This document shows positions 24,507-37,351 of a DNA stretch of 64,000 nt, piece after piece. The stretch comes from Mytilisepta virgata. Lineage: Eukaryota; Mollusca; Bivalvia; Mytilida; Mytilidae. Positions within the stretch are counted from its first letter, which is position 1. Each line of letters starts with the position of its first letter. The stretch is taken from contig CM051519.1 in the NCBI GenBank assembly GCA_028015205.1, positions 42,451,979-42,515,978 on the forward strand, written 5' to 3'. The notes under the pieces were generated by a model. That model was given only the letters and a program-made list of their open reading frames with translations. It did not search any database and was not told where the DNA came from. The translations under genes were made by a program, and so were the position numbers.

Positions 24507-25098
24507 AAAAAAAAAAAAAACAATTGTATACAAGCGATGCATTTGCCTTGTGCGTTATTCCTGGCGGTTTCGGATATTTCACCGTCTCTCGAATAATACT
24601 TTCGCAAATAACCCTCCCGATAAAGATATATGTATTTTATTTATAATTCTACGTTTGGCTATTATGTACACTTTTGTTACTAACAATTCAGAGGGCGAAT
24701 GTGTCGCATTTAGGGGTTTTCTATAGGCGGGATTTGTTGGTGAGTCCTCATTATTGACCTGAACTTATATAAGCACCGAAAGTCAACTGTTTCCGTTTTA
24801 TATCACACCCCTAATCCGTAATCGTGTTATAAATCAGTCGTTTCCTTAATCGATTCTAAACTTACTAGCACATAGAAACACGGCAGACGATAGCGGGACG
24901 AAACTGTGGATTATATTACTTCGCTCAAAAATGTTAATACAGACAGAAAAACTTTAAATGACAAAACATTTTGACTAAATAGATGAGGGACAATGACGAT
25001 TTGCAGCGCCTTGGGGATATTCGATAATACGGCAATGAAACTGAAATCATTGAGATAAGAATTTTCATGGAGACCAATGTTGAAGTATATGATAAAAA

Positions 25099-25239
25099 TA
25101 TCATAACATGTCATTATTCATATCAGACCCATTATCAGCCCAGTGTCAAAATCATCACTCGAGCCTGGCAGCTCTCGGGCTGTTATCTTGACCTAAGGCT
25201 GATAATAGGTGTGATATGAAAAATGCCATGTTATAATCT
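25099..25239. repeat. Imperfect hairpin, about 40-bp arms
   Basis: ATAACATGTCATTATTCATA with CAGACCCATTATCAGCC pairs with GGCTGATAATAGGTGTG and AAAAATGCCATGTTAT. Likely a small foldback element. Confidence 0.7.
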
Positions 25240-26035
25240 ATATGTACCAAACCTAGACATTAGTTATGCAATCCACAACTTATATCTATTGGTCACGGTA
25301 CCTTGTAGCAATGGATGAGTAAAATTTTGTCGCACGGAGTTCTCGCGAGGGTAAAACTTGTATGTCCAGGGTAAAAAGGTATATACCGGATATAAATACA
25401 ATATATATCAGTTTTTATATACTGCGGCAATGATACAAAATCGTATCTTTTCCTCAAATATGGGGAAAATAAATTAAATTCGGTTAAAATGTAGAGAAAG
25501 TATAAGGAATCATGAGCAATCATCTATTCAAAATCCAGGATCATTATATTTGACAAAATATGAATATTTTTTCATAGAAACAATAATATTTGAAATTTCA
25601 TTCATTCCGCTGAATGCAATGGCAGGCATACGTTTTCTGGACAAAATATGGTTTATCGTAATCGGAACGACATCTATATTATTGTTTGCAAGTATTTTCA
25701 AGACTGAAGTATAATGTTACTGATTAGCTGTTGCAATACTAGCATAGTATGAGCAAACGTCAAGTTGTGTTGAATTACGTTGAATTACGTCATTAACAGA
25801 ACGTCACACTGAGAAAATGGGTAAACGTCGTTCAAATTTTGGTAAACAAAGAACCAGCAGAGACTTAACCTTAACGCCAATCGACAGACACTGTAATTAA
25901 TTAAACAACAAAACAGATATCAGTAAAGGCCGAAAATGACATATCAATCAAATAACACCATCTTAATGACAGAACTTCAGTAAAAAACAACATAAAAGAG
26001 CAAAAAAACACAAACATCGAAAAAATAGAAAGTCA
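25240..26035. other. Non-coding stretch
   Basis: No exon or element supported. Confidence 0.35.
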
Positions 26036-27034
26036 GGGTAGTATGATTGTGAGCTTTTGTCATCACTTGGCGTCCGTCGTCCGTCCGTCCGTCTGTTGAC
26101 TTTTCACATTTTAATCTTCTGCTCTGAAACTACTGGTCCAAATAGAATTAAACTTGGTAGGAAGCATCTATGTAAGGTTCTTTATACAGTTTGCTCATTT
26201 CGTCTCGATCGGACAACAAACATGACCGCCATTGTTGTTTCTAATTGGCTGAGTTTTCAAAAATCTTCTCCTCTGAAACTGCCAAGCCAAATGAAACAAA
26301 ACTTGACAGGAATCATATATGGGAGGTTGTTTATGACTTTTCCTCATTTCATTCCGATCGGACTACAAATATGGCCGTAATGGGCAGTTCTTGTTTCTGA
26401 TTGGCTGATATAAAAAAATCTTCTCCTCTGAAATCGCTTGGCCAAATTGAACGTAACTTGACATGAAGCATCTATGGGGGGTTGTTTACAAAGATTCCTC
26501 ATTTCGTCCAGATCGGACTACAAATATGGCAACCATGGACATTTCTTGTTTCTGATTGGCTGATATAAAAAACTCTTCTTCTCTGAAACTGCTTGGCCAA
26601 ATGATAGGAAGCATATATGGGAGGTCCTTTATAAATTTTCCTCATTTCGTTCCGATCAGACTACAAATATGACTAAAATATGACTACTACTAAAAACAGA
26701 CTGCCATGGGGCAGTTCTTGTTTCTGATTAGCCGTATAAAAATATTCTTCTCTGAAATCGCTGGGCAAAATGGAACGAAAGGTCCTTTACAAAATTTCCT
26801 CATTCCGTCCTGATAGGATAACAAACATGGCCGCCATAGAAAATTCTTGTTTCTCATTGATTCAAAAAATTCTGTGGAACTGCTTGGACAAATGGAATGT
26901 AACCTGAAGCATATGTGGGAGGTTTTAACAAAGTTTTCTCATTTTTTTCCAGATCATGCGACAAACATGGCCGCCATGGGCAATTCTTATTTGTGCTAGG
27001 TGAGCGATACAGGCTCAGCCCTCTGAGCCTCTAG
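26036..27034 (+). mobile_element. Helentron-like tandem-repeat element 3 (plus) with intact 3' end
   Basis: Begins in TTGGCGTCCGTCGTCCGTCC with the 5' hairpin lost. Units of about 150 bp carry TTGTTTCTGATTGGCTGATA, CTTCTCCTCTGAAA and CAAATATGGCCG. The 3' end reads AGGTGAGCGATACAGGCTCA then CCCTCTGAGCCTCTAG: a hairpin (AGGCTCA with TGAGCCT) closed by CTAG, as in Helitron-type 3' ends. Confidence 0.7.
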
Positions 27035-27530
27035 TTAAATAAGTCATCAGACACATAAATGTGTAACATGAGACATAATTACAATAGAAGTAATATTGTT
27101 ACAATACATCAACATAATTTACCAAACAAATTAAAACAATATAATTTTCATGTAGTTCTACATTAATTTGAATATCTTTTTTTATAAATTGAGAAATATT
27201 GGATAAAAGTTATTCATGGCAAAGGGAGAGCAGATCATTAATTTTAGATTGGGTTGGGTTTCATGAAAATAGGAGGGAACATGTAAATCTCTCAAAACCA
27301 AAACTTTAAAAAATACTTTCTGAGCATTAAAATCGAACCAGCCTAAACAGGATGCCCAAGTTAAAGATCATGTTTGCTTAAAGTAGAAACCCCAATTTTA
27401 ACATTACGTAAATTATATTTCTTTCCACCGGTTATCGATAAATATATTATTAGTTTCATTATGACATGGATTGAGCATGTTTTTGACGTATTAATCCGTC
27501 AAATTTGAACTCAGAATCCAACCGTTGAGT
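27035..27530. other. Non-coding stretch
   Basis: No exon or element supported. Confidence 0.35.
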
Positions 27531-27532
27531 AT

Positions 27533-27890
27533 ATGGGGTGCTTTTGTGACTGGCTCCTGACAGAAAGGTTACTCAGACAGGGGTATGTTGCTCCTAAGTT
27601 GCAGTCATCCTTATTAAAGTTTTACGGACGTCATCATGACTTGGTTGACAGGTATGAAAAAACCATTTCCCAAATGAAAATGGACCTGTTCCATTGATAT
27701 TGTCCCTTCCTCATACCAGATTTGACATAGGAATCTCCGGTAGCACCTGAGTCGACCTCCAGTTTTTTGGTGGGGTCCATGTTCATATGTTTTTAGTTTT
27801 TAAGTGTAGTTGTTGTATTGTTTTGGTCTTGTCTCCGTTGTTCTCCGGAATTTATCAGTTGCTTTCCATTTCCATCCTTCGGTATTTCTT
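27533..27890 (+). pseudogene. 3' end of a retroelement with RT C-terminal remnant
   Basis: An in-frame stretch ending at the TGA 27695-27697 reads LTERLLRQGYVAPKL, LKFYGRHHDLVDRY and MKMDLFH. This is the same family as the minus-strand fragment at 16211-16600 (RKFYGRHHELIDHY). It is 5'-truncated, as retroelement insertions often are. The following 3' tail shares CGGTAGCACCTGAGTCGACC-like sequence with that copy. Confidence 0.7.
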
Positions 27891-28284
27891 GACTTTACCA
27901 TCATAAAATATTACATAAAAAATTGAAGGCCGAATCTTTCCTAAAATTGTAATTAAACAAAACAATTAAGAAAAACGGACCTAAAGATGACATACAAAGG
28001 ACCTGAAATCCTGCTTTAAATTAAAATCTAAAATTTTCTGAGTTTCTTTATTGTGGTAAAAATTGGGGGGCAATGCGTAAAAAAAAATAGAATCACAAGA
28101 CCAACGTAAGGTTGAAATATTTTTTTTATAAATGTTACCAGGGGCAGCAAAATGTTAGTCGCAAATAGATCTTTAAAGGTGCCTAGTGTTTATATTATGA
28201 ACAACAGTTTTTCAAAATTCAAACATTTAGCATTGGCAGTTATATTTAAAACCTACAAGAAAGTAATCATATTGTCTCAACAGT

Positions 28285-28367
28285 GGGAGTTCGAGACCCG
28301 CCACGCGGACAAAAATTTGACAGTATTAAAATCTGATTTTAACAGTGTTGGGTTAGTATTTAGGCGT
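28285..28367 (+). repeat. SINE fragment (3' part)
   Basis: GGGAGTTCGAGACCCGCC (box B-like) followed by GCGGACAAAAATTTGACAG, shared with the better copy at 28655-28812. Confidence 0.55.
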
Positions 28368-28654
28368 ATATAGATATTTAGGACTACCCTGTATCTCCGA
28401 TAACGCTTCAGAAATCCACTGGATATATACATTATGTGGTTGTCACAATATTAAGACGATTAGTTAAATAATGTATTTATTGTGACCGTATGATAATAAA
28501 ACATTTTAGCATCCCTTGTAAAGTATAAAAAATAGCTAAATCAGATTGCTGCCAGATAAATGACAGAGAGGTAATACAATTCCATCGCCACACGCATATA
28601 CACATGTACCATGTTCATCCCAAGATTTACCTCGGTCACTGAAGTTATATTTTA

Positions 28655-28812
28655 TAGCGGATTTGGCCGAGTGGTCTAGGGCGCTGGACATGGTGCTAGG
28701 CGAACTGGTGTCATAGTGTATCAACGGTGTGATTTCGAAACCGGCTATAGGCGGACAAAAATTTGACAGTATTATAATCTGATTTTAAAATTGTTGGGTT
28801 AGTATCTTGAAA
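28655..28812 (+). repeat. tRNA-derived SINE, second family
   Basis: GCGGATTTGGCCGAGTGGTC at 28658 is a type II (Ser/Leu-like) tRNA head with a good box A. The box B (TGATTTCGAAACC) is worn, and the body GGCGGACAAAAATTTGACAG follows. It is not a functional tRNA gene because acceptor pairing and box B are lost. Confidence 0.65.
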
Positions 28813-28819
28813 TTCTGGA

Positions 28820-29790
28820 CAGTTCTATAGCAGAACACGTTCAAATGAATGAACATCACGCTTAACGTCTAGACAACAATGCCATCGCTAATTTTGATAC
28901 ACTCTACCATCTATTTTATGTCGGTGAATTTATAGGTGAAATGATGATACAAGTCTTCTAGAAACTCGATGTAATTTAAGCTATATAACATTAATATTTA
29001 GACATAAGTAACAATGCAATATGTCAGTTGAGAGAGAGAGAGAGGAAAAAAATTTAAAACTGTATTTTTACATTTTCACCACGATATGTTTTCTGTAAAA
29101 AGGGGTATAACTCAGATTAATCTGTTAAAAGTTAACAAAATTTACGATCTTAAAATGAAAAAAAAAATATATTACTGTTTTCACATTGCATGTTATTCGT
29201 GTTAAGTTCAGACTTTAGTTAATAAATGTTAACCAAAATAAGGTAATACCACTGTCCTTTTTTAATAATTTTGATAATTGTCAACACTTTCTATGGTATT
29301 GTTCCATTAATTAATATAAAATGTTTATATTACTTATTATGACATTTGATTGTTTGTTCCATGTTCTTTATGTCAATTTATGAATATATGTATGTCATTG
29401 TTATATAATGTATTGTACTGTATGCCATGGCTGTAATAGTCTTGAGTTGCATTAATAAACAATAATAAAATTATATCTACATTTGTACTCTGGTGCTGAC
29501 CGGTTCTTTAATCACTTAATGCTAAATTTAATATAAAATATCATGACAAGAAAATGACAAAACAATACAGCTATATCTTTTATTTAAAAACTTCAATAGC
29601 AAATTAAAAAATAAATTAAATAAAAATGTATATGTATATCACATGTATCTTTAAATAAATGCAAATTCAATAATTATAAAATGGATTGCTTTACTTTTAT
29701 TAAATTAATACAAATGCTTTTCCCAGTTTCAAATTGAAAATAAAAACACGTGCATTTATATAGAAATTACTTATACATGTAAAAATAAAT
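28820..29790. other. AT-rich non-coding stretch with a short GA microsatellite
   Basis: (GA)n at about 29029-29043; otherwise nothing supported. Confidence 0.4.
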
Positions 29791-29796
29791 TAAAAC

Positions 29797-30477
29797 CAGG
29801 GGCCAGGTTTTCGAAGATGTCTTATGACTACGACATATCGTAAGATGGTCTTACGACGTGTCACAGTAATAAAATGTGTTCGAAAGGGTCGCAACTTGTG
29901 ACATGTCACAAAATTTGTCACAAAGTTACGACAAGAAAGAAGGTGTCGTAAGATGGTCTTATAATGATCGTATATGTATAGAAGCACGAATAATTCGTTA
30001 AGCGGGAATTTGAATGTTCGAACCTTAGGTATTTCTTATTCATATTAAAATAGAGTAGACCGACAAACTTTTACAATGGTTTTATTGATTCGAGTTAATA
30101 GATTGTGACATTCCATAATTGAATTACATGTACATGCATGTTACATATGTACAGTAAACGTATATGCATTAATCATTTTAAAAGGCTATAAAATTAAAAT
30201 TAATTAAACGTTCTTTTTTATTTATTTTATCTTCTTTTAGTTACATGTACTTTTTTTAATAGTTAAACTGCATACTTTGTTAAATCATTTAAAATTTCAT
30301 TATTTGTCATTACTGCCTTGCGATGGTCATACGATCGTCGTAACTATGATTGTCTTAGGATACCTTTGTTTTACATCATATGATAGGTCGTAAGACCATC
30401 ATAACTTAGTCGCAAGTAATGTCATAAGATATGTCTTACGATCAATCTTACGATACTTTCGAAAACCTAACCCCGGA
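29797..30477. mobile_element. DNA transposon/MITE with imperfect terminal inverted repeats
   Basis: The left end CAGGGGCCAGGTTTTCGAAG pairs with the right end CTTTCGAAAACCTAACCCCG. Subterminal TCGTAAGA and TCTTACGA motifs recur many times in both orientations in the outer 150 bp of each side. No transposase frame inside. Confidence 0.7.
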
Positions 30478-31020
30478 TCTTTTATGTTTCATTTGAAAAT
30501 AAAGTTCATGTAACAAAATTTTATTAATAATTTCTTCCATATAACGGTGTAAGTCAGGTATCTTTTCAAAAGAAAATGTGAGGATATCTATGATATGAAT
30601 ACATCAACTTTCTGTTGAAATTGTTCAATATATTAATAAAAAATAACTTGTATCATACGTGTTAGTAACATGTGTCTAAGTATATAAATTATCTTCTTTT
30701 TAGCTAAACAAATACGAACGACTAGGAAATACCAAACCAAAATAAATTAGCCCATAACAAAAATAAAAAACGAACATTATTTCCAAGGTAAACTATTCTA
30801 AATATCTTTAAAGAATTACATACCCATATTCTAATATGACCTGCCTCAAACGCGTTCAGTCTACATATTTTGATTTTGATTTGGCAACTTTTTTTTTATA
30901 AAGTTTTCCCTCAAGTTTTAAGGACGTCATAGTATAACTTGCGTTGTGTAATGGTGTCTTCGTGTCTGAATACCTATGTTGTGGCGTTTCATAATGTTAT
31001 AGAAACTGCCTATTAGAATA

Positions 31021-31174
31021 CAAATAATTCACGGTGGCTTAAACATATTATGATTTTACCACGGGGTAGGGCTTTTATGCCTATATTTTAACATTTCGCA
31101 AAATATTTGGCATAAAGGACGTACCCGTGGTAAAATCGGGATATTCTAAAGCCACCGTGAACTATTTCTCACTT
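31021..31174. repeat. Foldback element, about 50-60 bp arms
   Basis: TTCACGGTGGCTTAAACATA and GATTTTACCACGGGGTA pair with TACCCGTGGTAAAATC and AAGCCACCGTGAA. Confidence 0.75.
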
Positions 31175-31747
31175 TTACCTTTGTTCCATTTAAAAACTTA
31201 TGGGGATCTTCGTAGTAGCTTTAGTTCATAACAAGTACAAAATAAACTCGAAAAAAGTATTCTAAACATTTTAAAAATATTACAAACATTACTAAAATAT
31301 TAAAAAATAATATACTCAAAAGACCAGACATAGCCACTAACAGATTCAGTACGCTTCAGACACACACACAGAGACTGACACAAGTTTGTGCGGTCTGTAC
31401 TTTTGAGTAAGTGTCAACAGACAATTACAATGTATTGTTATATCTTCTCCAATGTAAAATTATCATTAAGTCTCTTTTTATTTCAAAACGATAAAAAAGC
31501 ATGGAATTCACGAACTGTCTATCGTCGAGTTTCGAACCTTTGACAGGGCCCAAACTATTGGCCGCTTTTCCATTTTCCATTGGTTACCTATAGATATCTG
31601 AACTATAATGTCATGTATTGCCACCACCTGTGTAAATTAATGCGATATAACAGTTTGCCCATCCTCCAAAAACACGAAAGCAAAGGAAAGTCGTTAAACC
31701 AATTATGCAATTCACATGCCATGTGATTAGACGAGAATTGCAATAAT

Positions 31748-32526
31748 AAGGTAGGAGGTACCTTAATCCACTAAATTACAGATTTTCATGAAATTTTACG
31801 TGTAGCTAGAATATTCCAAACTGCATCTAAATATCCAAAAAAAATTTAGATTTTATATTTCTTCAGTAAAGTTGATTTAAAATCCTTACTGTAGATTTCA
31901 CATAAAAACTGCCGAAAAAAAAAATAATCATTTGACTTTAAATCGTCATTTCTCAAAACACCCATCCCTAGAATTTTCTATAAAGACGATATGTTATTGC
32001 TGTCAATTTTTTCGTTTCAATGATTCCAAATAAACATAGAATCAACAGCTTCGTTTTCGTTTTGGAAATCATTCAACTATACGACCTGTCTGTAAAAACA
32101 CTAAAAATCTACATTTTCATCGCGAATTCGAGACGACGTTAGGCCTTTTTCGGCCTTTTGACGCTTACTTTCACTCTTCATATAGCAATAAATCTAAAAA
32201 AAAAAGGAATCTGGTGACCCATAATACATTTTATATCAATAAAAGAATTTAGATGGCAATAATATATCATTTTAAAAAAAAGTATAGGGACTGGATTTTG
32301 AGAAATAATAATGTAAAGTCTTCACATTTGACTTCTTGCAGCGACATCTACGTGCATTGTATGTATTTACACATCTGTTTGCCAAAACCTGAAACACCAT
32401 ATTTCGAAAAGTATTAAAGGGAGATACATTATGTTTTTGATATTCAGATGCAGTTCAGCGTACCCTAGTTGCATGCTAAATTTTATGAAAATGTGAAATA
32501 TAGCCCAATTAGGTACCTCCTACCTT
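31748..32526. mobile_element. TIR element (AAGGTAGGAGGTACCT family)
   Basis: Perfect 16-bp terminal inverted repeats AAGGTAGGAGGTACCT and AGGTACCTCCTACCTT; next to them are TAA-type bases that may be a 3-bp target duplication. A shorter relative lies in the inverted duplication at about 41030-41356 and again at 51345-51590. No transposase frame. Confidence 0.75.
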
Positions 32527-32529
32527 AAG

Positions 32530-34065
32530 AAGAAATTTTTTCCTGCAATGATTATATTTATAAAAAAACAAATGACTAGATCTATTCGGTACATTAATAC
32601 ACCGACTGAAAATTTTGATTTAAAAAAATACATTGTACATATCTTATCTGATAATTTACAAATACATTGGTAATCTACCTAAGATATAGGACATGAAAAA
32701 TGCCGGCCAAGAACAACACATTTGGTCGTGAAAAGACAATGAAATTGGATATTTGACAATAAACACACTTCTTCTTCTAAAAGTGAGGAGATATAACGAA
32801 ACATTTATAGACTGGATCCTCGAACAGAAGCTGTTCTGTTAGACACTTTAAACGAACGTTAACTTTGCACTTAGTCTTGGACTTCGGACAACAATTTAGA
32901 TCTTGTGTCAAACAGAACAACTTTCGTCTTCATACACAGTCAATAACTATATTCTTTACAAGAACAATTCATCAGTATTCAAAAATACAGTATACAACAA
33001 GATTTACTGTGGGTCATTGCCCCCGCGATAAGGTCGAAAAATAAACGAAGTCGTCAAACAGGGAGTTGCTCTGTCCCCTTAGTCCGAGAACGTATCCAAC
33101 GATATGGCTTACCTATAGAACCACATAATACTATTCGTCTGAAATTAAACTGATCTATAATCTTAAAATATTTTTTTTTAATTATAAACATATTTAAGAT
33201 TATTTAACATTACCTTATTATTGTCAACTGGCACTACATAAATAAATATAGATATAAAACTGTTGTGTATAAATTTCAATTTCAAACAAGTTTCCAATTC
33301 AATTCACAAAAAATAATTAAATGAAATACTTTTCAATGTTTTTATCCTCATTTCATCGGGAAATAGAAAAAAAGTATTATTTTAACGATGTTTATATATG
33401 AATTCTATTTCAATGAAAACTTATAAAATATATTGGCAAAATTTGTTTAAATTTTAGTCTGATAGAAGTGCTACTATTGTTCTACTCAATATTTCAATTC
33501 AGAATTTTGTCTATTTTGTGATTCCAAAACACACTGGCACACTGAAAATAAACTTCCAATATAATATAAATAACGTTCAATAATTTTTTTTTCAACACAT
33601 CATTTTTTAAAGGTTCAAAATACATTTTCATGCTTGTCCAACACATTTTTTTGACGTTTTCATTTACAATTATCACATTTGGATTAAGATTTGGATAATT
33701 CAACATGAGAAAATTAGTCAGTCAATTGAAGATCTATTTATTTATTGGAGTTTCAGTGCATTTAAGTGTTATTTGAATTTTTTGAGATTTGCTTAGTCTT
33801 TTTCAGTTTAATTTACAGAAGTATGTGAACATTTTAAAAACTCATTCACGAAATGCAAATCAATCTACAAAATACCCGAAATGAACCCTCGTGTATCAAC
33901 AACTTTTCTATGGACAATTATATTAGTCTCTAAAATAGATTCTTTCTTACTACATTAAGGTTCAAAAATTAGTATATAATTATATGTTTTATAATCTCAC
34001 AAATGTTACAGTCTGTATTATAATCAAAATACAATAATTTCACTACAAAATGTAATTAAGAATTG
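32530..34065. other. AT-rich non-coding stretch
   Basis: No exon supported. Confidence 0.35.
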
Positions 34066-34071
34066 TATAGT

Positions 34072-35544
34072 TTATCTTCTATATGACTGCAAATCGGATT
34101 GGTCTTCATCAGAATCTAGTTGCCTTCCAGATCTTTGAAACAGTATCTCAGATTCATTTTCATAAAACTCTGGTTGCCTTTCAGGTTTTGGGTAAGATCT
34201 TCTTGAGGTAACTTTTTCGAATCCATCTTCATCAAATTCTCGTTTCCTGACAGGTTTTGGATATGGTAGAGGAAAATCTTTCCCATCAAAAACACATCCT
34301 TTACTGGCGTACAATTTGATCAATTCTCTCCAAACGTAGTCTCATTGGAGTAAATTCTTTATTCCCTGTAATTGAGAACATTGACAATTCAAGAAATGTA
34401 ACTACTAGATTCAAAAGCAAAGAAGTATGGAAGACAGAGAAAATGTCCTAAAAAATAAAGACATGCAATATATCTTATAGAATAGAGAATGGAAACGGGG
34501 AATGTGTCAAAGAGACAACAACCCGACTAAAGAGCAGAAAACAGCTCAAGGCTACCAATGGGTCTTCAACGCAGTGAGAAAATCCCGCACCCAGAGGCGT
34601 GCTTCTGCTGGCTCCTAAACAATAATGTATACTAATTCAGCAAAATGGACGGCACACTAAACTCCGAAACATAAAAATGAACCAAAATTAAAAACATACA
34701 CAAAACTAACAAAGGTTTGGGACAGGCGCAAAAATGCGGTTTAACATGTTTTGTGAGATATCAACCCTCTTCCTATACCTCTAGCCAATGTGGAAAAAAC
34801 AAACACACACAATACACACAATAAAACTCAGTTCAAAAGATGTCCGAGTCCGATGTTAAAAAAGGTAACAGAAGTAACTAAGCAAAATGAAAATAATCAA
34901 TAATAATAACAGACGACTACTAGTAGTTACTGACATGCGAGCTCCAGACCTCAATTAAACTGATCGAAAGTTTATAGAAAATCAGAGCCACAATCCCTCC
35001 TGTTAGGGGTTTAGTATCATGCCATCATAAATTATACGAGAACAACATATCCCGTATCATGCCAACAACTGGTTTTTAGAATAAATGGGTTTATTTCCGA
35101 TGCAAAGACCCTATGAGTGAATCAATATTAATTCCAAAAAACAAAATCCATCTTTAATAACTTGACAACAATATCGTAACTATATCCCTTGCGGAAGAGT
35201 CTGTTTAAAGATTTGATTAGCTTTTCAGGTGAATGACAACATTTTGATGCTTTATATAGAATATTACCATAAAAGATGGGATGTGAAATTCCTGAACATA
35301 TACATCCTTAGCATGTATATGGGAAGAAATAACTATTGGTTTCTCAACTGGTTTACAAGACACACATATTACTCACCGATAATGAACAAGCATTTTTTTG
35401 CTCTAGTTAGCGCAACATTGATCTGATGTTCGTCAGTGATAAATCCCAGGTTTTCTTTACACCACCCAAGTGTAGGATTTGGTTCTATTCGGAACTCTGG
35501 TAAGGATCTGACGGGACTAAATATAACATAGTCCCACTGTCCTC
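34072..35544 (-). pseudogene. Decayed C-terminal exons of a UPF1-like SF1 helicase
   Basis: Exon 35544-35377 (minus) encodes GGQWDYVIFSPVRSLPEF, NPTLGWCKENLGFITDEH and QINVALTRAKKCLFIIG. These are the late helicase motifs V and VI (VALTRAKK) of the UPF1/HELZ2/ZNFX1-type superfamily 1, ending in a clean ATCG/GTGAGT donor. The next exon (acceptor TTACAG at about 34366) should read GNK-NLLQCDYVWRELI, but has one extra base after GNK and TGA where a Cys codon would be. It then reopens as RELIKLYASKGCVFDGKDFP to a stop at 34072-34074. Upstream exons are not in view. A retroelement fragment (34480-35302) sits in the intron. Confidence 0.75.
34480..35302 (-). pseudogene. 3' end of retroelement with RT C-terminal tail, inside helicase intron
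   Basis: Read on the minus strand from 35302: SGISHPIFYGNILYKASKC, then GYSYDIVVKLLKMDF, followed by a 3' untranslated tail with CGGGTTGTTGTCTCTTTGAC and CCCCGTTTCCATTCTCTATT. It is 5'-truncated. The same element is on the plus strand at 46063-47092. Confidence 0.75.
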
Positions 35545-35559
35545 CTTTTAAAAAATGCA

Positions 35560-36155
35560 TATTAATATTTAGATTAAGTAGCAGTAACGTTACATGCTCT
35601 ACAATTTTCAAATTTTTTTGTTACAGAAAAGTTGACGTTTGAAACGACTTTGGAACAATTAAAATGCCCCCAATCCATGCTCTTACATATTTCTTTGTAT
35701 ACGAGTTGCTATATTTTATACTCCTTTAGTTGTCTCTTTGTCTCATTAATTTATCTTTTCTTTGGATTCGATATTACAGACTTTTCTTACCGTTTTTTTT
35801 TGCTTCGGCATTCTTTTGATAGTTAACATTAAAATGCGGTAACTTTCTTTTTGTGTTATGTTCCTGTGGTCATTATCTCATTAAAATTAAATTAAACTTT
35901 TTAACAATTGCTAGTTTAAACTTATTTAATTATAGTGGATTAGGAAACAGGTAATACCAAATTATTCTAATCTCTCTCTCATTTGTCGAGTGATAGAGTG
36001 GGATCTGTAACGGCATTTTAGCCTATTCCTTTTCGATACCTATAGGGAAGTCTTTAAGGGTGTTCCTCTCCCTTAAAACGGGACAGCCATTTTTCGTCTT
36101 TTACTTAGACCATCATAGCAAATGTGTCGATAGGACGTCGCAAATTTCATCTCTG
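35560..36155. other. Non-coding stretch upstream of the helicase exons
   Basis: Possible earlier helicase intron sequence on the minus strand; no exon recognised. Confidence 0.35.
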
Positions 36156-36159
36156 AAAT

Positions 36160-36236
36160 GTTCATTCCTACAAAATTACGGGAATCTAACCAGGAAATGG
36201 TATCGTAGTCCAATGCTCTAACCACCGCGTTCTAAC
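36160..36236 (-). repeat. tRNA-like SINE head
   Basis: On the minus strand, GGTGGTTAGAGCATTGGACT (box A region) and GGTTAGATTCCCG (box B) are spaced as in a tRNA, but the acceptor arms do not pair. A SINE or tRNA relic is likely. Confidence 0.45.
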
Positions 36237-36439
36237 AATTTTTGTATATAAATCTATGTAATTTATATTTCATGTAACCAATTTTGACGCAGCGAATGTG
36301 AATATCTGCACAAACGGAGTATTTCAAACAAACACAGGGGACTGTGAGACGACCTTTTCTGACAATAGTACATGTAGGGCTATTCTATTAAGAGCACGTT
36401 GTCATTGTATCTGTGTTACTGTTCTAATGAAATTATTTG

Positions 36440-36840
36440 ATACAAATTGTGCACATTTCGTCCATTTACGACTCACCAGTTACGCTCAAGAATTGAAATG
36501 TTTAAAACTAAAACAACAATCCATAATGATTTAGAGGAATAAAAAAAATTCAAAAAATGACCAAAAGTGCTAAAGCTAAAACCTATCTAAGGACAGAGCT
36601 ATGCAGGACGGAGATATTCGTGGTATTTAAATACTAGCAACTGAGCTGGGGATAACCTTGGCGACGTGTAGTCCACAAGCAGCGACATCGATTCGGAGGT
36701 AAAAATAAAATTGGTACCAATTTTGATGAATTCGCCTTGTCTGTAGCTTTTGATCTCATATGCTTCACCCACTGTCTTATCGTTTCGGTATTCTGGTTCA
36801 TAAATACATATATTCATAGTTAGTCCATTTACGATTCACA
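36440..36840 (+). repeat. Dispersed repeat, same family as 10705-11130
   Basis: TGTGCACATTTCGTCCATTT start, AAAGCTAAAACC blocks and GGTTATCCCCAGCTCAGTTG-like sequence on the reverse strand. The frames across it are not treated as genes. Confidence 0.5.
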
Positions 36841-37306
36841 AACTGTGCTCGAGGTATAAATCTAGATCATATTTAAATTATGTTTATATAGCCGATATCA
36901 CAAAGTGCCACACGGATAGCTGAACATTGAGCATTATACTGTGACATTATGTTGATCGCATATGTCCTCTTCGTTTTATCCTTTTTGTCTCCCAAGATCT
37001 TTTCCTTCTCCACAAGACGTCTGAATAGTTTAAAGGAGACATGACAAGGTCAGTCCCAAAAATCCACTTTATTTGGATTTTAAATGCATTCCATGCATAA
37101 AACCGTGCTATGAAACTTTTATCGACAATTAACTTACTGATGCGTAAATATGACATATTTTCACCGTTATTTTTGTCACCTGTTAAATATTCATATTTTC
37201 ATTCCGAAAACGAGGCTCATGTTTGAAAATTGCAATGTGACGTCATAAGATCTTTTGGCTGCCGAGTACAACAGATTTGCATATTAAATCGAACAATTAG
37301 CGTGCT

Positions 37307-37313
37307 TATAAAA
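37307..37313 (+). promoter_or_regulatory. Possible TATA box of THAP gene
   Basis: TATAAAA, 39-45 bp upstream of the ATG at 37352. Confidence 0.45.
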
Positions 37314-37351
37314 CACAGAAAAGCATCAATATTGAATGAAAATACGTGACC

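Noticed and set aside
28655..28740. Ser/Leu-type tRNA look-alike
   Set aside because: Box B is damaged and the 3' arm does not pair; body and tail match a SINE.
36298..36400. Cys-containing frame NICTNGVFQTNTGDCETTF after a possible acceptor
   Set aside because: No donor, Cys spacing does not fit EGF, and it runs into a dispersed repeat.
36599..36817. 72-codon minus frame
   Set aside because: Lies in a dispersed repeat seen elsewhere with broken frames.
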